A DNA stretch of 64,000 nt from Chitinophagales bacterium (GCA_019694955.1 JAIBAX010000006.1:60867-124866), one strand, 5' to 3'; shown: positions 17,850 through 27,296, counted from the stretch's first letter. Notes: generated by a model from the letters alone, not told the origin. Made by a program: numbers and translations.

Positions 17850-18896
17850 ATGAAGTTATCACAATTTGATTTCGAACTGCCAAAAGAGAAAATCGCTCTC
17901 TATCCCAGTGAAAACAGGGATGAAAGCCGATTGATGGTTCTACACCGCAAAACAGGTCTTATTGAACATAAGATGTTCAAAGACGTCTTAAATTATTTCG
18001 ATGATGGCGATGTGATGATCCTCAATAATACCAAAGTTTTTCCTGCTCGCCTGTATGGTACTAAGGAGAAAACGGGTGCAAAGATTGAAGTATTTTTACT
18101 CCGTGAACTCAACCACCAACTGCGTCTTTGGGATGTATTGGTAGATCCTGCAAGAAAGATAAGAGTAGGTAATAAATTGTACTTCGGCGATGATGATTTA
18201 GTAGCAGAAGTTGTTGACAATACCACTTCCCGTGGAAGAACGATCCGTTTTCTTTTTGAGGGCGACGAAAGTGAATTCAGGGCTATTTTGGAGAAACTGG
18301 GGCATACACCACTTCCAAAATACATCAAGCGTGAACCAGAAGAATTGGATAAGGAACGCTATCAAACCATCTATGCTAAAGAAGAAGGTGCTGTAGCCGC
18401 TCCTACTGCCGGACTTCATTTCAGTAGAGAACTGATGAAGCGCTTGGAGATTAAAGGCGTTGATTTCGCAGAACTTACGTTGCATATCGGTTTAGGAACT
18501 TTCCGCTCCATTGAAGTGGAAGACCTTTCCAAGCATAAAATGGATGCCGAATACTTCAAAATTGATGAGAAAGCAGCAGCCATTGTGAACAAAGCAAAAG
18601 ATAAGGGTAAAAAGGTATGCGCCGTTGGAACCACTTCTATGCGTGCTATTGAAACTTCTGTTTCTGCTAACCATAGGTTGAAGCCAATGGAAGGATGGAC
18701 CAATATTTTTATACACCCACCCTATGATTTTTCCATTGCGGATGCCCTTATTACTAATTTTCACTTGCCAAAATCCAGTTTAATCATCATGATTGCTGCC
18801 TTCGCAGGATTTGATTTGGCTATTGAGGCATATGAAACAGCTATCAAAGAAGGTTATAACTTCTTTAGCTATGGTGATTCTATGTTGATATTATAA
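17850..18896 (+). CDS. queA: S-adenosylmethionine:tRNA ribosyltransferase-isomerase
   Basis: A 348-residue QueA. It transfers and isomerises the ribosyl moiety of SAM onto preQ1 at the wobble base of GUN tRNAs to form epoxyqueuosine. Diagnostic segments are the N-terminal [52 protein letters not shown] and the C-terminal [14 protein letters not shown]. The length is typical. tRNA-His(GUG), a QueA substrate, is encoded 0.6 kb downstream on the other strand, probably by coincidence. A YcxB-like gene follows five bases after the stop. Confidence 0.95.
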   Translation: MKLSQFDFELPKEKIALYPSENRDESRLMVLHRKTGLIEHKMFKDVLNYFDDGDVMILNNTKVFPARLYGTKEKTGAKIEVFLLRELNHQLRLWDVLVDPARKIRVGNKLYFGDDDLVAEVVDNTTSRGRTIRFLFEGDESEFRAILEKLGHTPLPKYIKREPEELDKERYQTIYAKEEGAVAAPTAGLHFSRELMKRLEIKGVDFAELTLHIGLGTFRSIEVEDLSKHKMDAEYFKIDEKAAAIVNKAKDKGKKVCAVGTTSMRAIETSVSANHRLKPMEGWTNIFIHPPYDFSIADALITNFHLPKSSLIIMIAAFAGFDLAIEAYETAIKEGYNFFSYGDSMLIL

Positions 18897-18901
18897 TTGT
18901 C

Positions 18902-19369
18902 GTGGAAATCATCCTCAAGGATATTACCTTTCAGGAATATACAAGTGGTGTTCAACTTTTTCATCCTTCCAAATCGGTGGGACAGAAAATAAGAACACCA
19001 CTTATTTTTTTTATAGCCTTCGTCATAATTTTTGTTTTTTTTGTTATTCAAACATCCCTAAGTTTTGTGCAGCTTTGGCTGATGCTTTTGCCATTTATAC
19101 TTGTCTTTTACTATTATACCTATAAAATCTTGCTGCAACCCTATTTAGATTTTAAACAAATTTTGTTCTATCAAAGTGAATGTAAGTACAGTTTTGGAGA
19201 AGACAGCCTAATTATTGAGTATGATAACCGACAATCCATCATAAAATATCCTCTACAGAGTAAAATTGCGAACAAGGTGGTTGCTTTCTATCAGAATGAT
19301 AGGCTTCATGTGCTTCCAAGGCGTTATTTTAGCGAAATAGAATGGCATCAGATCACGAAAACTATATGA
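18902..19369 (+). CDS. YcxB-like two-helix membrane protein
   Basis: A 155-residue protein with two transmembrane helices at about residues 30-80 (TPLIFFIAFVIIFVFFVI and LWLMLLPFILVFYYYTY). A C-terminal beta domain ends in DRLHVLPRRYFSE, similar to the YcxB_C pattern (PKR-F). Its function is unknown. The start is GTG at 18902, five bases after the queA stop; no ATG is available between that stop and the conserved region, so it is translationally coupled to queA. Confidence 0.65.
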   Translation: MEIILKDITFQEYTSGVQLFHPSKSVGQKIRTPLIFFIAFVIIFVFFVIQTSLSFVQLWLMLLPFILVFYYYTYKILLQPYLDFKQILFYQSECKYSFGEDSLIIEYDNRQSIIKYPLQSKIANKVVAFYQNDRLHVLPRRYFSEIEWHQITKTI

Positions 19370-19376
19370 TATATTA

Positions 19377-19415
19377 AATAAATCTAACAGGTTTTGAAAA
19401 CCTGTCAGATTTATT
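19377..19415. repeat. 39-nt near-perfect palindrome
   Basis: Two 19-nt arms with one mismatch around a single base, core CAGGTTTTGAAAACCTG. It lies in a convergent gap. Palindromes with this core are, from memory, widespread intergenic repeats in Bacteroidota. As RNA it would be a strong hairpin in either direction. Confidence 0.8.
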
Positions 19416-19429
19416 GACTTCGTTACTTG

Positions 19430-19462
19430 AACGCTTGAAGGGTTCAAAATCCTTCAAGCGTT
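19430..19462. repeat. 33-nt palindrome, possible bidirectional terminator
   Basis: Two 15-nt arms (AACGCTTGAAGGGTT / AATCCTTCAAGCGTT) with one mismatch and loop CAA, ending in a T4 run on the plus strand. It may terminate the queA/YcxB transcript. The same AACGC(T/C)(T/C)GAAGGGTTC core appears at 47733-47751. Confidence 0.75.
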
Positions 19463-19478
19463 TTCAGCGAGATTAAAT

Positions 19479-19508
19479 AAAAAAAGCCATTCTTTCGAAT
19501 GACTTTTT
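19479..19508 (-). terminator. Intrinsic terminator after tRNA-His
   Basis: On the minus strand a stem GTCATTC / GAATGGC (one G-T pair) with loop GAAA, extended by an A5/T run, leads into seven T residues. It begins two bases beyond the tRNA 3' end and would end the long minus-strand operon. Confidence 0.85.
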
Positions 19509-19510
19509 AG

Positions 19511-19585
19511 GGACAATGATGGGGCTCGAACCCACGACCCTCGGAACCACAATCCGATGCTCTAACCAACTGAGCTACAATGTCC
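19511..19585 (-). tRNA. tRNA-His (anticodon GTG)
   Basis: The minus strand folds as a cloverleaf: D-arm AGCTCAGTTGGTTAGAGC, anticodon stem TCGGA/TCCGA with loop TTGTGGT (anticodon GTG), and T-arm with GTTCGAGC. The extra G at -1 pairs with C73, the tRNA-His identity feature. The 3' CCA is not encoded. Acceptor position 5-68 is a T-T mismatch, all other acceptor pairs being canonical. It lies 60 nt after lolD and may be processed from that transcript. Confidence 0.95.
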
Positions 19586-19645
19586 GTGTTTTGAGGATGC
19601 AAAAGTATAAATAATAACGAAAAAAAAGAAGGATTTGTTTCTTTT

Positions 19646-20296
19646 TTATAAAAATTTTCCGTCGCGCATCACCAGCTTCCTGTCGGCAGTATCTGCAAAC
19701 TGTTCATTATGTGTAACAATAACGAAAGTTTGGTTTAACTCATCTCTGAGTTTAAAAAATAGGTGATGCAAGTCGCTGGCATTGGTAGAATCTAGGTTTC
19801 CCGTAGGTTCATCGGCAAGTATAACTGCCGGTTGGTTGAGCAATGCCCTTGCGACAGAAACACGCTGCTGCTCCCCTCCTGATAGTTCTGATGGTTTGTG
19901 GTTGAACCGATGTGAAAGACCCATGAAATCCAGCAGTTCTTTGGCGCGTTCTTTTACCTTGGCATCATTGGTTCCTGCAATAAATCCCGGAATACAAACA
20001 TTCTCTAAGGCGGTAAACTCCGGTAATAAGTGATGGAATTGAAATACGAACCCAATATGTTTATTTCTGAATGCCGAAAGTTTTTTATCGGTAAGGGTAT
20101 CCATCTGAACACCATCAATGCTGAGTGTTCCTTTGTCTGCTTTATCTAATGTACCGATTATATGCAATAAGGTAGATTTTCCGGCTCCCGAGGGACCAAC
20201 TATACATACTACTTCTCCTTTATTGATTTGGATATCTACATCTTTTAATACTGCCAAACTGCCATAACGCTTGGAGATGTTTTTCGCAATAATCAT
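19646..20296 (-). CDS. lolD: LolD-like ABC transporter ATP-binding protein
   Basis: A 216-residue ATPase with Walker [10 protein letters not shown] (residues 34-42), signature [10 protein letters not shown], Walker [13 protein letters not shown] and H-loop VTHN. The sequence belongs to the LolD/MacB/FtsE branch, which energises mechanical release of lipoproteins or similar tasks with a membrane subunit encoded elsewhere. It starts three bases after the HU/SPOR gene stop, as part of an envelope operon, which supports a LolCDE-type role, but MacB-like alternatives are not excluded. Confidence 0.85.
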   Translation of the reverse strand: MIIAKNISKRYGSLAVLKDVDIQINKGEVVCIVGPSGAGKSTLLHIIGTLDKADKGTLSIDGVQMDTLTDKKLSAFRNKHIGFVFQFHHLLPEFTALENVCIPGFIAGTNDAKVKERAKELLDFMGLSHRFNHKPSELSGGEQQRVSVARALLNQPAVILADEPTGNLDSTNASDLHHLFFKLRDELNQTFVIVTHNEQFADTADRKLVMRDGKFL

Positions 20297-20299
20297 AGC

Positions 20300-21460
20300 T
20301 TATTTTTTTTCTATTACCCAAGCATTGGCATTAATATCACTACGGATTTTAGCTAATTTGGCGTCTAAATCTGTATCATTTACGGCAATACATACTCTGT
20401 AGTTATTGTTTGCACCAGCAACATATGGCTTGTATCCGGTTGTCAGCAGTTGCATTTGATAGTTTTCGGCATTGGCTTTATTAGAAAAAGAACCGACGAC
20501 GACCGTTGACATGGTATTGACTTCCGGTTTTGATGGCTGTGGTGTTATGGACGTATTTTCTTTAACTGTTTCTACAGTCGAGGATGGCTTTGTTAAGGAT
20601 ACAGCGGCTTTATCTATCGTAGTAGAAGGTATTGAAACTGTGGTTTCAACCATTGGCGATACAGCTTGTTTAGCAATTTCCTGTTTGACAGGCGCAGGCT
20701 GCGGTGCAATTATAGGTGTTGTTGGGGTGGATAATACCGGTGTCGTAGGTTCAATATTTACCGCAGTGGTTACTTCCGGGGTGTTGATACTTACATCAGC
20801 AGGAGTCGGTTTGGGCGTGTTGCTATATTTTACTGATGGTTGTACAGGAAATAAAGATGCTTTGTCGTAGTGATTTCCACCTGAGCGGATGTTCATCAGT
20901 AGGGATGAGAAGACAAATGCTGCTGCTAATATAGCTGAAATGCGAAATGGCCAAATGCGGAACTTGCGTTTTTGTCGAAGTGCAGCAATTTCATCTTCAT
21001 AGGTTTCGGCAGGTTTGTCGCCAATGGACTCTATGAGCATTTCTTTTATTCTGTTTACAGGCGTAATAGGGATTTCTCCTAAGCCATAGGAAGTGAAACT
21101 TGTAAATGTGGTAGAAGGATTGAATTGAAGGTTTTTTGAGTCGTCGATATACACTTTGCCGATACCTTCAAATAGAGTGCTGCCGTTGATTTGCAGGTTC
21201 TTTTCACACTGCATTACAAAATCATTAATTTTCAATTCGGCTTGCTTGTAGCTGATGTGTTCATCCTTGGCAATGAGGGAAATCAATAAACCATCATTCG
21301 TATTCAAGGATCTGTTAAAAGCTATTTTTTTGGTGGGTGGTTGTAGTTTTTTGGTACTGAAATCCATCTCTGCAGGTTTATATTGGGTGATGAACCCGCC
21401 AAAACCTGGCAACACAACACATTCCTGTTCAAATAGTAATCTCGTTAAATACTCGTTCAT
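20300..21460 (-). CDS. Membrane protein with HU-CCDC81 domains and a C-terminal SPOR domain
   Basis: A 386-residue protein. Residues 1 to about 135 (MNEYLTRLLFEQECVVLPGFGGFI... FNRSLNTNDGLL... FEGIGKVYID) match the paired bacterial CCDC81-like HU domains found in Bacteroidota. One transmembrane helix (IWPFRISAILAAAFVFSSLL, about 165-190) follows. A Pro/Thr-rich periplasmic linker then leads to a SPOR domain (about 310-386; VVVGSFSNKANAENYQMQLL), which binds denuded peptidoglycan at division sites. It thus links a cytoplasmic HU-like module to septal wall. It sits five bases after the beta-barrel gene. Confidence 0.85.
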   Translation of the reverse strand: MNEYLTRLLFEQECVVLPGFGGFITQYKPAEMDFSTKKLQPPTKKIAFNRSLNTNDGLLISLIAKDEHISYKQAELKINDFVMQCEKNLQINGSTLFEGIGKVYIDDSKNLQFNPSTTFTSFTSYGLGEIPITPVNRIKEMLIESIGDKPAETYEDEIAALRQKRKFRIWPFRISAILAAAFVFSSLLMNIRSGGNHYDKASLFPVQPSVKYSNTPKPTPADVSINTPEVTTAVNIEPTTPVLSTPTTPIIAPQPAPVKQEIAKQAVSPMVETTVSIPSTTIDKAAVSLTKPSSTVETVKENTSITPQPSKPEVNTMSTVVVGSFSNKANAENYQMQLLTTGYKPYVAGANNNYRVCIAVNDTDLDAKLAKIRSDINANAWVIEKK

Positions 21461-21465
21461 TTTCG

Positions 21466-23268
21466 CTAAAAAGTCAACATCACTCCACCGATGGCTTGTA
21501 GGCCGTAACTTGGATACCTATAGTATCTTTGGTACTTCGTTGAAGCAAGATTGTTCAAATTTACGAAAAATCCGACATATTTATTTAAATGATAGCTTGC
21601 GGATAAGTTAATATCTGCAATTCCTTTTAGTTTATCCACATTTCCATTTTCTTTCAACACTTTTGAACCACTTTCCCCAAAGATATCCACTTTTACGTTG
21701 AGTTTTTCGTTCCACGTATATCCAACTGTTACATTTGCCTTGAGGGCTGGAAGGTGGTATGGGGTGGTGTTGTTTTTTGATTTATATATGTTATAATCCA
21801 AGGTTGCCCGAGCGTTGAAAGTTTTGCCATAATTGTACCCAAAGGAAATTTTTGGATTCCAAGCACTCATTTTTTCATCGTATTGCAATACAAATTTGCG
21901 GTAGTCGGTGCTATCATTGACGACCAATGGCAGGTTTTTGTACACCATCTGCCCGAAGCTGAGGTCGTAAGAAAACCCGCTGACGGCACCCCGTAAACCT
22001 ATAAAGCGCCTGTCTTCTGTGCGATAATTATCCCAACGGATTTGATTGCTTAAGAAGGGTACCTGCGGATAGAGGTTATAAATATTATTAACGGTAACAT
22101 CTCCAATCCATTCGTTGTACATCACCAAGTGATTATCGGCAATTTGCAATTGATTTTTAAGGTATGGGAAGGCGAAAACATCTCCTTCATCGATGGCAAT
22201 TTTTGCACCGCCTTCGATTTTCCATATACCCATTTCGATACCTGCGAAGGGTTTAAAGCCTACTACAAACCTATTATCGTTTCCGACCGTTTTTAAGGTG
22301 GTGCTGTTTCCGGTAATTTCGCCACCTGCGGTGAAGATATCTTTAAACTGCTTGGATGCCAATACGCTGAAATGTATAATGTTTTCTGTCTGCCCTTGAT
22401 TGGTTTTAACCCTATCAAATCCAAAATGTCCTTTGTATTTTAGGTCTTTGGAATTGTCTGCATAATTGGTGAAATATGTTTTAAAACCAATGGTTTGATA
22501 AGAAATATCTATGGTATCGGGGTCGAAGAAAATGAGTGTGTCATCGTGGTCGTAGCCATAATAGTTATATTTATCGTAGCCGAAGTCGATATCTGCGCCG
22601 ACGAGTACTTTCTCAAAATTATACTGCCCGAAAGCTTTGGCACCTGTTTCCATGTATTTTTGGTAATCGTACTTTTTCTTGTTGGAAGAGATGAAATCTC
22701 CTTTCAGTCCGACTTTAAATTTTTCCGTGTTTTTGTTGGTGATAGAGAAATCTACCAATGGTGTCAGGTAGTTGCCAAATCCTGCTTTTAGGTAGACAAA
22801 TGGCAGCGGCTCAGGCTTTTCGTCTTTTACGCGCAGGGGCTTGATTTCCGCAGGTTTGTATTCTACGTTGATGGCTTTTTCGGTAGCCGTATATTGCTGC
22901 GCCTGTGGTGTTTGTTCTTTCACTTTTGGCAAATCCATGGAGACATTTATTTTGTCGGATTTAATCAATACCGGCTGATATTCTTTGACGACATCGATTT
23001 GTTCGTTATCGATGGAGCCGTTTGTTTGGGCGTGCATATTTGTTGCAAATCCCCAAAGGGCGATACATACCAAACATTTGCGGATAGTTGCGGAAAAAAT
23101 GGATGTAAATAGGTGATTTTTTTGTGTTGCGTAAGGGATAGAGGAACAATCCCCGACTGATAAGGAGGGATGTGACGAAAGCCCGCCCACTGTAGTAGTG
23201 ATAACGGATACAGTGGGTACGCCATAAGCCTTATTTCCGGATAAATTATTTATATTATGCTGTATCAT
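21466..23268 (-). CDS. Outer-membrane beta-barrel protein (TonB-receptor-like)
   Basis: A 600-residue ORF. A signal-like segment (CLVCIALWGFATNMHA, cut before Gln81) is followed by a short plug-like region (EQIDVVKEYQPVLIKSDKINV) and then alternating aromatic beta strands to the C-terminus, ending in a Phe, as expected of an outer-membrane barrel. The first 60 residues do not look like coding sequence and contain a translated inverted repeat, so initiation may instead be at an in-frame TTG at 23073. The ATG at 23268 is, however, only 11 nt after the upstream TPR gene. Its partner is probably that TPR protein. Confidence 0.72.
   Translation of the reverse strand: MIQHNINNLSGNKAYGVPTVSVITTTVGGLSSHPSLSVGDCSSIPYATQKNHLFTSIFSATIRKCLVCIALWGFATNMHAQTNGSIDNEQIDVVKEYQPVLIKSDKINVSMDLPKVKEQTPQAQQYTATEKAINVEYKPAEIKPLRVKDEKPEPLPFVYLKAGFGNYLTPLVDFSITNKNTEKFKVGLKGDFISSNKKKYDYQKYMETGAKAFGQYNFEKVLVGADIDFGYDKYNYYGYDHDDTLIFFDPDTIDISYQTIGFKTYFTNYADNSKDLKYKGHFGFDRVKTNQGQTENIIHFSVLASKQFKDIFTAGGEITGNSTTLKTVGNDNRFVVGFKPFAGIEMGIWKIEGGAKIAIDEGDVFAFPYLKNQLQIADNHLVMYNEWIGDVTVNNIYNLYPQVPFLSNQIRWDNYRTEDRRFIGLRGAVSGFSYDLSFGQMVYKNLPLVVNDSTDYRKFVLQYDEKMSAWNPKISFGYNYGKTFNARATLDYNIYKSKNNTTPYHLPALKANVTVGYTWNEKLNVKVDIFGESGSKVLKENGNVDKLKGIADINLSASYHLNKYVGFFVNLNNLASTKYQRYYRYPSYGLQAIGGVMLTF
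23186..23217. repeat. Inverted repeat inside the barrel ORF's 5' end
   Basis: Perfect 9-nt arms CCCACTGTA / TACAGTGGG with a 14-nt spacer. It lies in the questionable first 60 codons of the barrel ORF and suggests this stretch is intergenic. Confidence 0.7.
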
Positions 23269-23279
23269 ATCCTTTGCTT

Positions 23280-26200
23280 TTAGTCGTTATTAAATTCCAT
23301 GGTGCCAGAATTATTGGGTGCCTGGATTTTCGATTTTTTTGTTTCCAATTCTACCACTTGGTTGTATTTGTTTTGCGCTTGCTTGCGGAGGTCGTCTTCT
23401 TTGTCATAATTGTCGAGGATGCTTTGCAGCGTGGCTTTTGCTTGGAAATACTCTTCCTGTGTAATGTAAACATCTGCCAACAACAAATAAACGTTGACCA
23501 GCCAATACTGATAGGAAGGATAGGTATCGATGAACTCAAAGCAGGTTGCCTCACATTCTGTGTATTGTTTTTGTAAGTATTGCATTTTAGCAATTTTGAA
23601 CTTCGACTCTGCCGCTTGTTCATTGGAGACTTTGCTAATTACTTCTTTCAGGTCTGCCTTGGATTTATCAAAACTCTGTGTTTCGTAGTATGAGAGTCCC
23701 CTGAAATATTTGGCTTCTGTCATGGTATAATCGGAAAGTCCGGTGGTACTTAGCACTTCCGTTGCATAAGTAACGCAATCGTTGAAGCTTTTTGCTTTAT
23801 AGGAACTGCGCATCAGTCCGAGCAAGGCTTCTCTTTTTGCATCGTCGGTACTGGCGAGTTCTTTATATTTTTTATACAAATCGAAGGATTTTGTGTAATT
23901 GGCTTGTTTATAGGTGATGGCGGCTTGTTTAGCGACTGCTTTTTCGGTGAACAGGCTACCAGAGCTTTGGGTAACATAGTCGTAGTCGATGGCGGCCTTG
24001 TCGTAATCTAAGTTCTTGAAATAGCATTCGCCTCTATAAAAGTGTGCTTGAAGGGCGAAATAGCCGTTAGGATAAGCGATTAGATAATTATTGAAGCTTT
24101 TAAGGGCGGCTTCGTAGTTGCCTTTGGCAAATTGTGTTTCTGCCGAGAGGTAAGCTACAGAATCTTGTGTGGATACGGATACGCTGGCGCCGGGGTATTG
24201 CTTGAGGAAATTGATATAACCATCCGGGTCGCCTTTTGCGATATAAACATCTTTCACTATCATGAGTGCTTCATTTGCAGCATTCGTTTTGGGGTATTTG
24301 TCAATAGCCGTTTTATAGTATTTTAGGGCATCGTCTAGTCTATCCTCATTATAGGCAATCAATCCCAGTTTCAGGTAAGCTTCCGGAACTAGGTCGCTTT
24401 TAGGATAGCCATTGATGACACTATTATAAGAGGATATTGCATCGCCGTTTTTGCTCAATAACATGTAGGTGTTGCCTAACTCGTAAAGGGCGTTATCTGC
24501 ATATAATGAATTGGGGAATTTTTGCGACATGACTTTCAATCCGATAATTTTTTCGTCATAGTTGCCACTCAATCCTTCCAGAATGGATTTTTGAAAGAAT
24601 GCATAATCAGAACCTGTAAATCCGTTGGTGACCACTTTGTTGTAGTATTGGATAGCTTTGGGGTAGTTTTTGCTCATAAAGTAGCAATCTGCGGCACGAA
24701 GGACGGCATCAGGATAGATGACCTGAGCGATGTTCTTATCTTTGGAGGCGGCGAGTTGGTCGTCAGCTTTTTCGAAAAAGTCTTTGGCTTTAGAAAAGTC
24801 GTTTTTCTTATAGTAATTGTAACCAATGATATAGTTAGCCATACCGGGTGAAGCTTTTGCAGAATAATTGCTATTGAGGAAATCGCTATAGGTGAGGAAT
24901 TTCTGTGCGGCTTCTGTACTTTTATCTAATTGACTTTGCTGGTGGTATATATCTGCTTTGAGGTAGTAGCATAATGCTTCGATAGACTTGTCTTTCAGGT
25001 ATTTCATGGAGCGGTTGATATATTCTTCTGATTTGGTGAAATTTCCGTCATTGAACAATTCCACGGCTCTGTAATAGGCCATTTTTTGATAAATTTCTTG
25101 AATTTTGGGCGTTTTTTCTTTCATGCCATCGATCGTGGTCAAGGCTTCATCGTAGTTGGCAGTACCTAGCAAGACTTGCGCCAGCAATTCATCCGCTTCA
25201 GTGGTATATTTAGAACCGGGATAAGTAGATTTGAAATTTTGGAGCGCAGAAAGTGCTTCCGTGTTATTGCCTAAATCATAGGTGAGTTTGGCATATTGAA
25301 AATAGGCTTCTTCCGGAATGGTGGCGTCAAATTTCATTTTGGAAGCGCTCAAATAGGCATTTCGGGCATTTACCTTATCATTGAGTTTTACATAACACTC
25401 ACCCATGGTGAACATGGCATTTTGGGCAAGTGCGTTGTCTAGGTGGGATAGTTTGGAGAAATTCTCTACTGCTTTGGCATAATTTTTCTGCTTATAATAT
25501 ATGTATCCTAACTGATAATAATCTTCCTGAGAAACCGTTGCGGCTGCCTGAATATAGTTTTCCAGATAAATTTGCGATTTTGCATAATCTTTTAACTGGA
25601 AATAGGACATGCCCACCAAGTGGTTCATGTCGCTGAGGTTTTTTAGCTGCGTTTTCGAGAGTTTCGGTTCGGCATAATCAATCGTTCCTTGATAGTCTTT
25701 TAAGATAAACTTAATTTGGGTAATATAATATGGAACCACATCGTCATAGGCTTTGGTGGTTTCTATTTTTTTGAATGTCTCCAAAGCATCTTTATACTTG
25801 GAAGTATAGTACTGTGAAAGCCCTAAATAGTAATTGGACTGTTCATAGTATGCTCCTTCTTTCATCGATAATTGCTTGAATCCCGGTATGGCATTATTGA
25901 ATTCTTTCAGAGCAAAATGTGAGAATGATTTTTTAAAGGTGTACTCATTGAGTAGATCTCCTTTGATTTCTTTGGTGTCAACATCTTTGAAATAATTCAA
26001 AGCATCCTGATAATTTTTGTCGTAATAATAAATATCTCCTAAGTCGAAATAGGCGATATTATTGTTAGCATGTCCTTTGAATTCAGCGAGGTACTCTTTA
26101 TACAACGCTTCTGCCTGAGAATTGAACGTTTCCTTAGCACATTTGGCCCGATAGTAATACGCATCTCCCAACAACATTTTATAGGCATCAGGTTTGTCGG

Positions 26201-26381
26201 CGTACGATTCTATGAAATCTTCAAATTTTTCTGAGGCGATATTGTACTTGCCCGAATTAGCAAGTTCTATTCCGTCTTTTAGGTCTTTGGCGGGGTCATT
26301 ATGTATTTTTGATTCTTGGGCATGTACCATAATAGTTGCTCCCCAAAAACAGATGCCTGCCAGTATTTTTTTGTTTATCAT
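23280..26381 (-). CDS. Large exported TPR-repeat protein
   Basis: A 1033-residue protein with a signal peptide (MINKKILAGICFWGATIMVHA) and then TPR-type helix pairs over essentially its whole length (for example YYKKNDFSKAKDFFEKADDQ, YLKLGLIAYNEDRLDDALKY). It should form a long periplasmic or outer-membrane-associated superhelical scaffold. It is the first gene of a minus-strand operon with a beta-barrel, the HU/SPOR protein and LolD, so a role in envelope assembly or division is plausible. The exact function is unknown. Confidence 0.87.
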   Translation of the reverse strand: MINKKILAGICFWGATIMVHAQESKIHNDPAKDLKDGIELANSGKYNIASEKFEDFIESYADKPDAYKMLLGDAYYYRAKCAKETFNSQAEALYKEYLAEFKGHANNNIAYFDLGDIYYYDKNYQDALNYFKDVDTKEIKGDLLNEYTFKKSFSHFALKEFNNAIPGFKQLSMKEGAYYEQSNYYLGLSQYYTSKYKDALETFKKIETTKAYDDVVPYYITQIKFILKDYQGTIDYAEPKLSKTQLKNLSDMNHLVGMSYFQLKDYAKSQIYLENYIQAAATVSQEDYYQLGYIYYKQKNYAKAVENFSKLSHLDNALAQNAMFTMGECYVKLNDKVNARNAYLSASKMKFDATIPEEAYFQYAKLTYDLGNNTEALSALQNFKSTYPGSKYTTEADELLAQVLLGTANYDEALTTIDGMKEKTPKIQEIYQKMAYYRAVELFNDGNFTKSEEYINRSMKYLKDKSIEALCYYLKADIYHQQSQLDKSTEAAQKFLTYSDFLNSNYSAKASPGMANYIIGYNYYKKNDFSKAKDFFEKADDQLAASKDKNIAQVIYPDAVLRAADCYFMSKNYPKAIQYYNKVVTNGFTGSDYAFFQKSILEGLSGNYDEKIIGLKVMSQKFPNSLYADNALYELGNTYMLLSKNGDAISSYNSVINGYPKSDLVPEAYLKLGLIAYNEDRLDDALKYYKTAIDKYPKTNAANEALMIVKDVYIAKGDPDGYINFLKQYPGASVSVSTQDSVAYLSAETQFAKGNYEAALKSFNNYLIAYPNGYFALQAHFYRGECYFKNLDYDKAAIDYDYVTQSSGSLFTEKAVAKQAAITYKQANYTKSFDLYKKYKELASTDDAKREALLGLMRSSYKAKSFNDCVTYATEVLSTTGLSDYTMTEAKYFRGLSYYETQSFDKSKADLKEVISKVSNEQAAESKFKIAKMQYLQKQYTECEATCFEFIDTYPSYQYWLVNVYLLLADVYITQEEYFQAKATLQSILDNYDKEDDLRKQAQNKYNQVVELETKKSKIQAPNNSGTMEFNND

Positions 26382-26576
26382 AGGTTAACTTTAAGAGACG
26401 ATGTAATGATAGATAAAACTATTGCAAAGCAAACGCCAAAAAATACCCAATGTGTGGATAAGCACACTTAAAAAGAATTAAAATATTTAAAGGCTATTAT
26501 TATATAAACTAGTATAAAAATATGATTATAAGCGATTTATTTATAATTATATCAACTTATTATAGAAATAATCTGT

Positions 26577-26608
26577 AATTTTTAATTTAAAATTATAAAT
26601 TAAAAATT
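26577..26608. repeat. AT-only inverted repeat
   Basis: Perfect 12-nt arms AATTTTTAATTT / AAATTAAAAATT around an 8-nt spacer, in the 273-nt AT-rich gap between two minus-strand genes. It may act as a weak terminator for the upstream sucC unit. Similar AT words occur at 30690-30720 and 30915-30945. Confidence 0.55.
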
Positions 26609-26654
26609 GAAATAAATTTATATAAATAATTGATATTTATATTTTTATGATTAT

Positions 26655-27275
26655 TTATATAAACTCATTTATATCGCCTTTTCCTTCACGAAGCAATTCA
26701 GGTTCATCTCCTGTACAATTGACGATTGTTGAAGGGATAATTCCACCGGAACCTCCATCAATGACGATGTCTACTAATTTTTCAAACGCTTCATGGATTT
26801 CATAAGGGTCGGTAAGATAGTCTAAAATCTCATCTCCGCTGTGGATAGAGGTGGACACAATGGGATTTCCTAATTCTTTAACAATCGTGCGGGCAATTAG
26901 GTTGTCAGGAATACGAATGCCAATCGTTTTCTTATTGTTTTTGAACATTTTAGGAATGGCATTATTGGCTTTAAGAATAAAGGTGAACGGTCCGGGAAGT
27001 GCCTTTTTCATTAATTTAAAAGTAGCCGTATCGAGATTTAAGGTGAAGTCGCTGATATGGCTGAGGTCGAAGCACACAATCGAGAAGTTAGCCTTTTCAG
27101 GTTTAATACCTTTTAAGCGGGCAAGTTTTTCGAATGCTTTTTGGTTGAAGACATCACAACCTAAACCATAAACTGTATCTGTAGGATAGATGATTAATCC
27201 TCCATTCTTCAGGCATTCTACTACCTGTTTTATTTTTCTTTCATCCGGATTTGACGGATGTATTTCCAGTAACAT
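26655..27275 (-). CDS. Threonylcarbamoyl-AMP synthase family (Sua5/YciO/YrdC)
   Basis: A 206-residue YrdC-domain protein with IIYPTDTVYGLGCDVFN near the N-terminus, KGIKPEKANFSIVC, PGPFTFILKA and the SxxRxPD-type IGIRIPDN. TsaC/Sua5 enzymes make threonylcarbamoyl-AMP from Thr, bicarbonate and ATP for the t6A37 modification of ANN-decoding tRNAs. The length and the KP-E-A-N variant of the KxR(S/T)xxxP motif make it closer to YciO, so a paralogous role is possible. It starts 21 nt after sucC and is probably cotranscribed with it. Confidence 0.8.
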   Translation of the reverse strand: MLLEIHPSNPDERKIKQVVECLKNGGLIIYPTDTVYGLGCDVFNQKAFEKLARLKGIKPEKANFSIVCFDLSHISDFTLNLDTATFKLMKKALPGPFTFILKANNAIPKMFKNNKKTIGIRIPDNLIARTIVKELGNPIVSTSIHSGDEILDYLTDPYEIHEAFEKLVDIVIDGGSGGIIPSTIVNCTGDEPELLREGKGDINEFI

Positions 27276-27296
27276 ATATTTTGCGCCTTACGGCAA

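Noticed and set aside
19646..20296. Assignment of the LolD-like ATPase to MacB or FtsE
   Set aside because: No FtsX- or MacB-type membrane partner is adjacent; sequence motifs alone cannot separate the branches, so LolD is kept as the most likely name.
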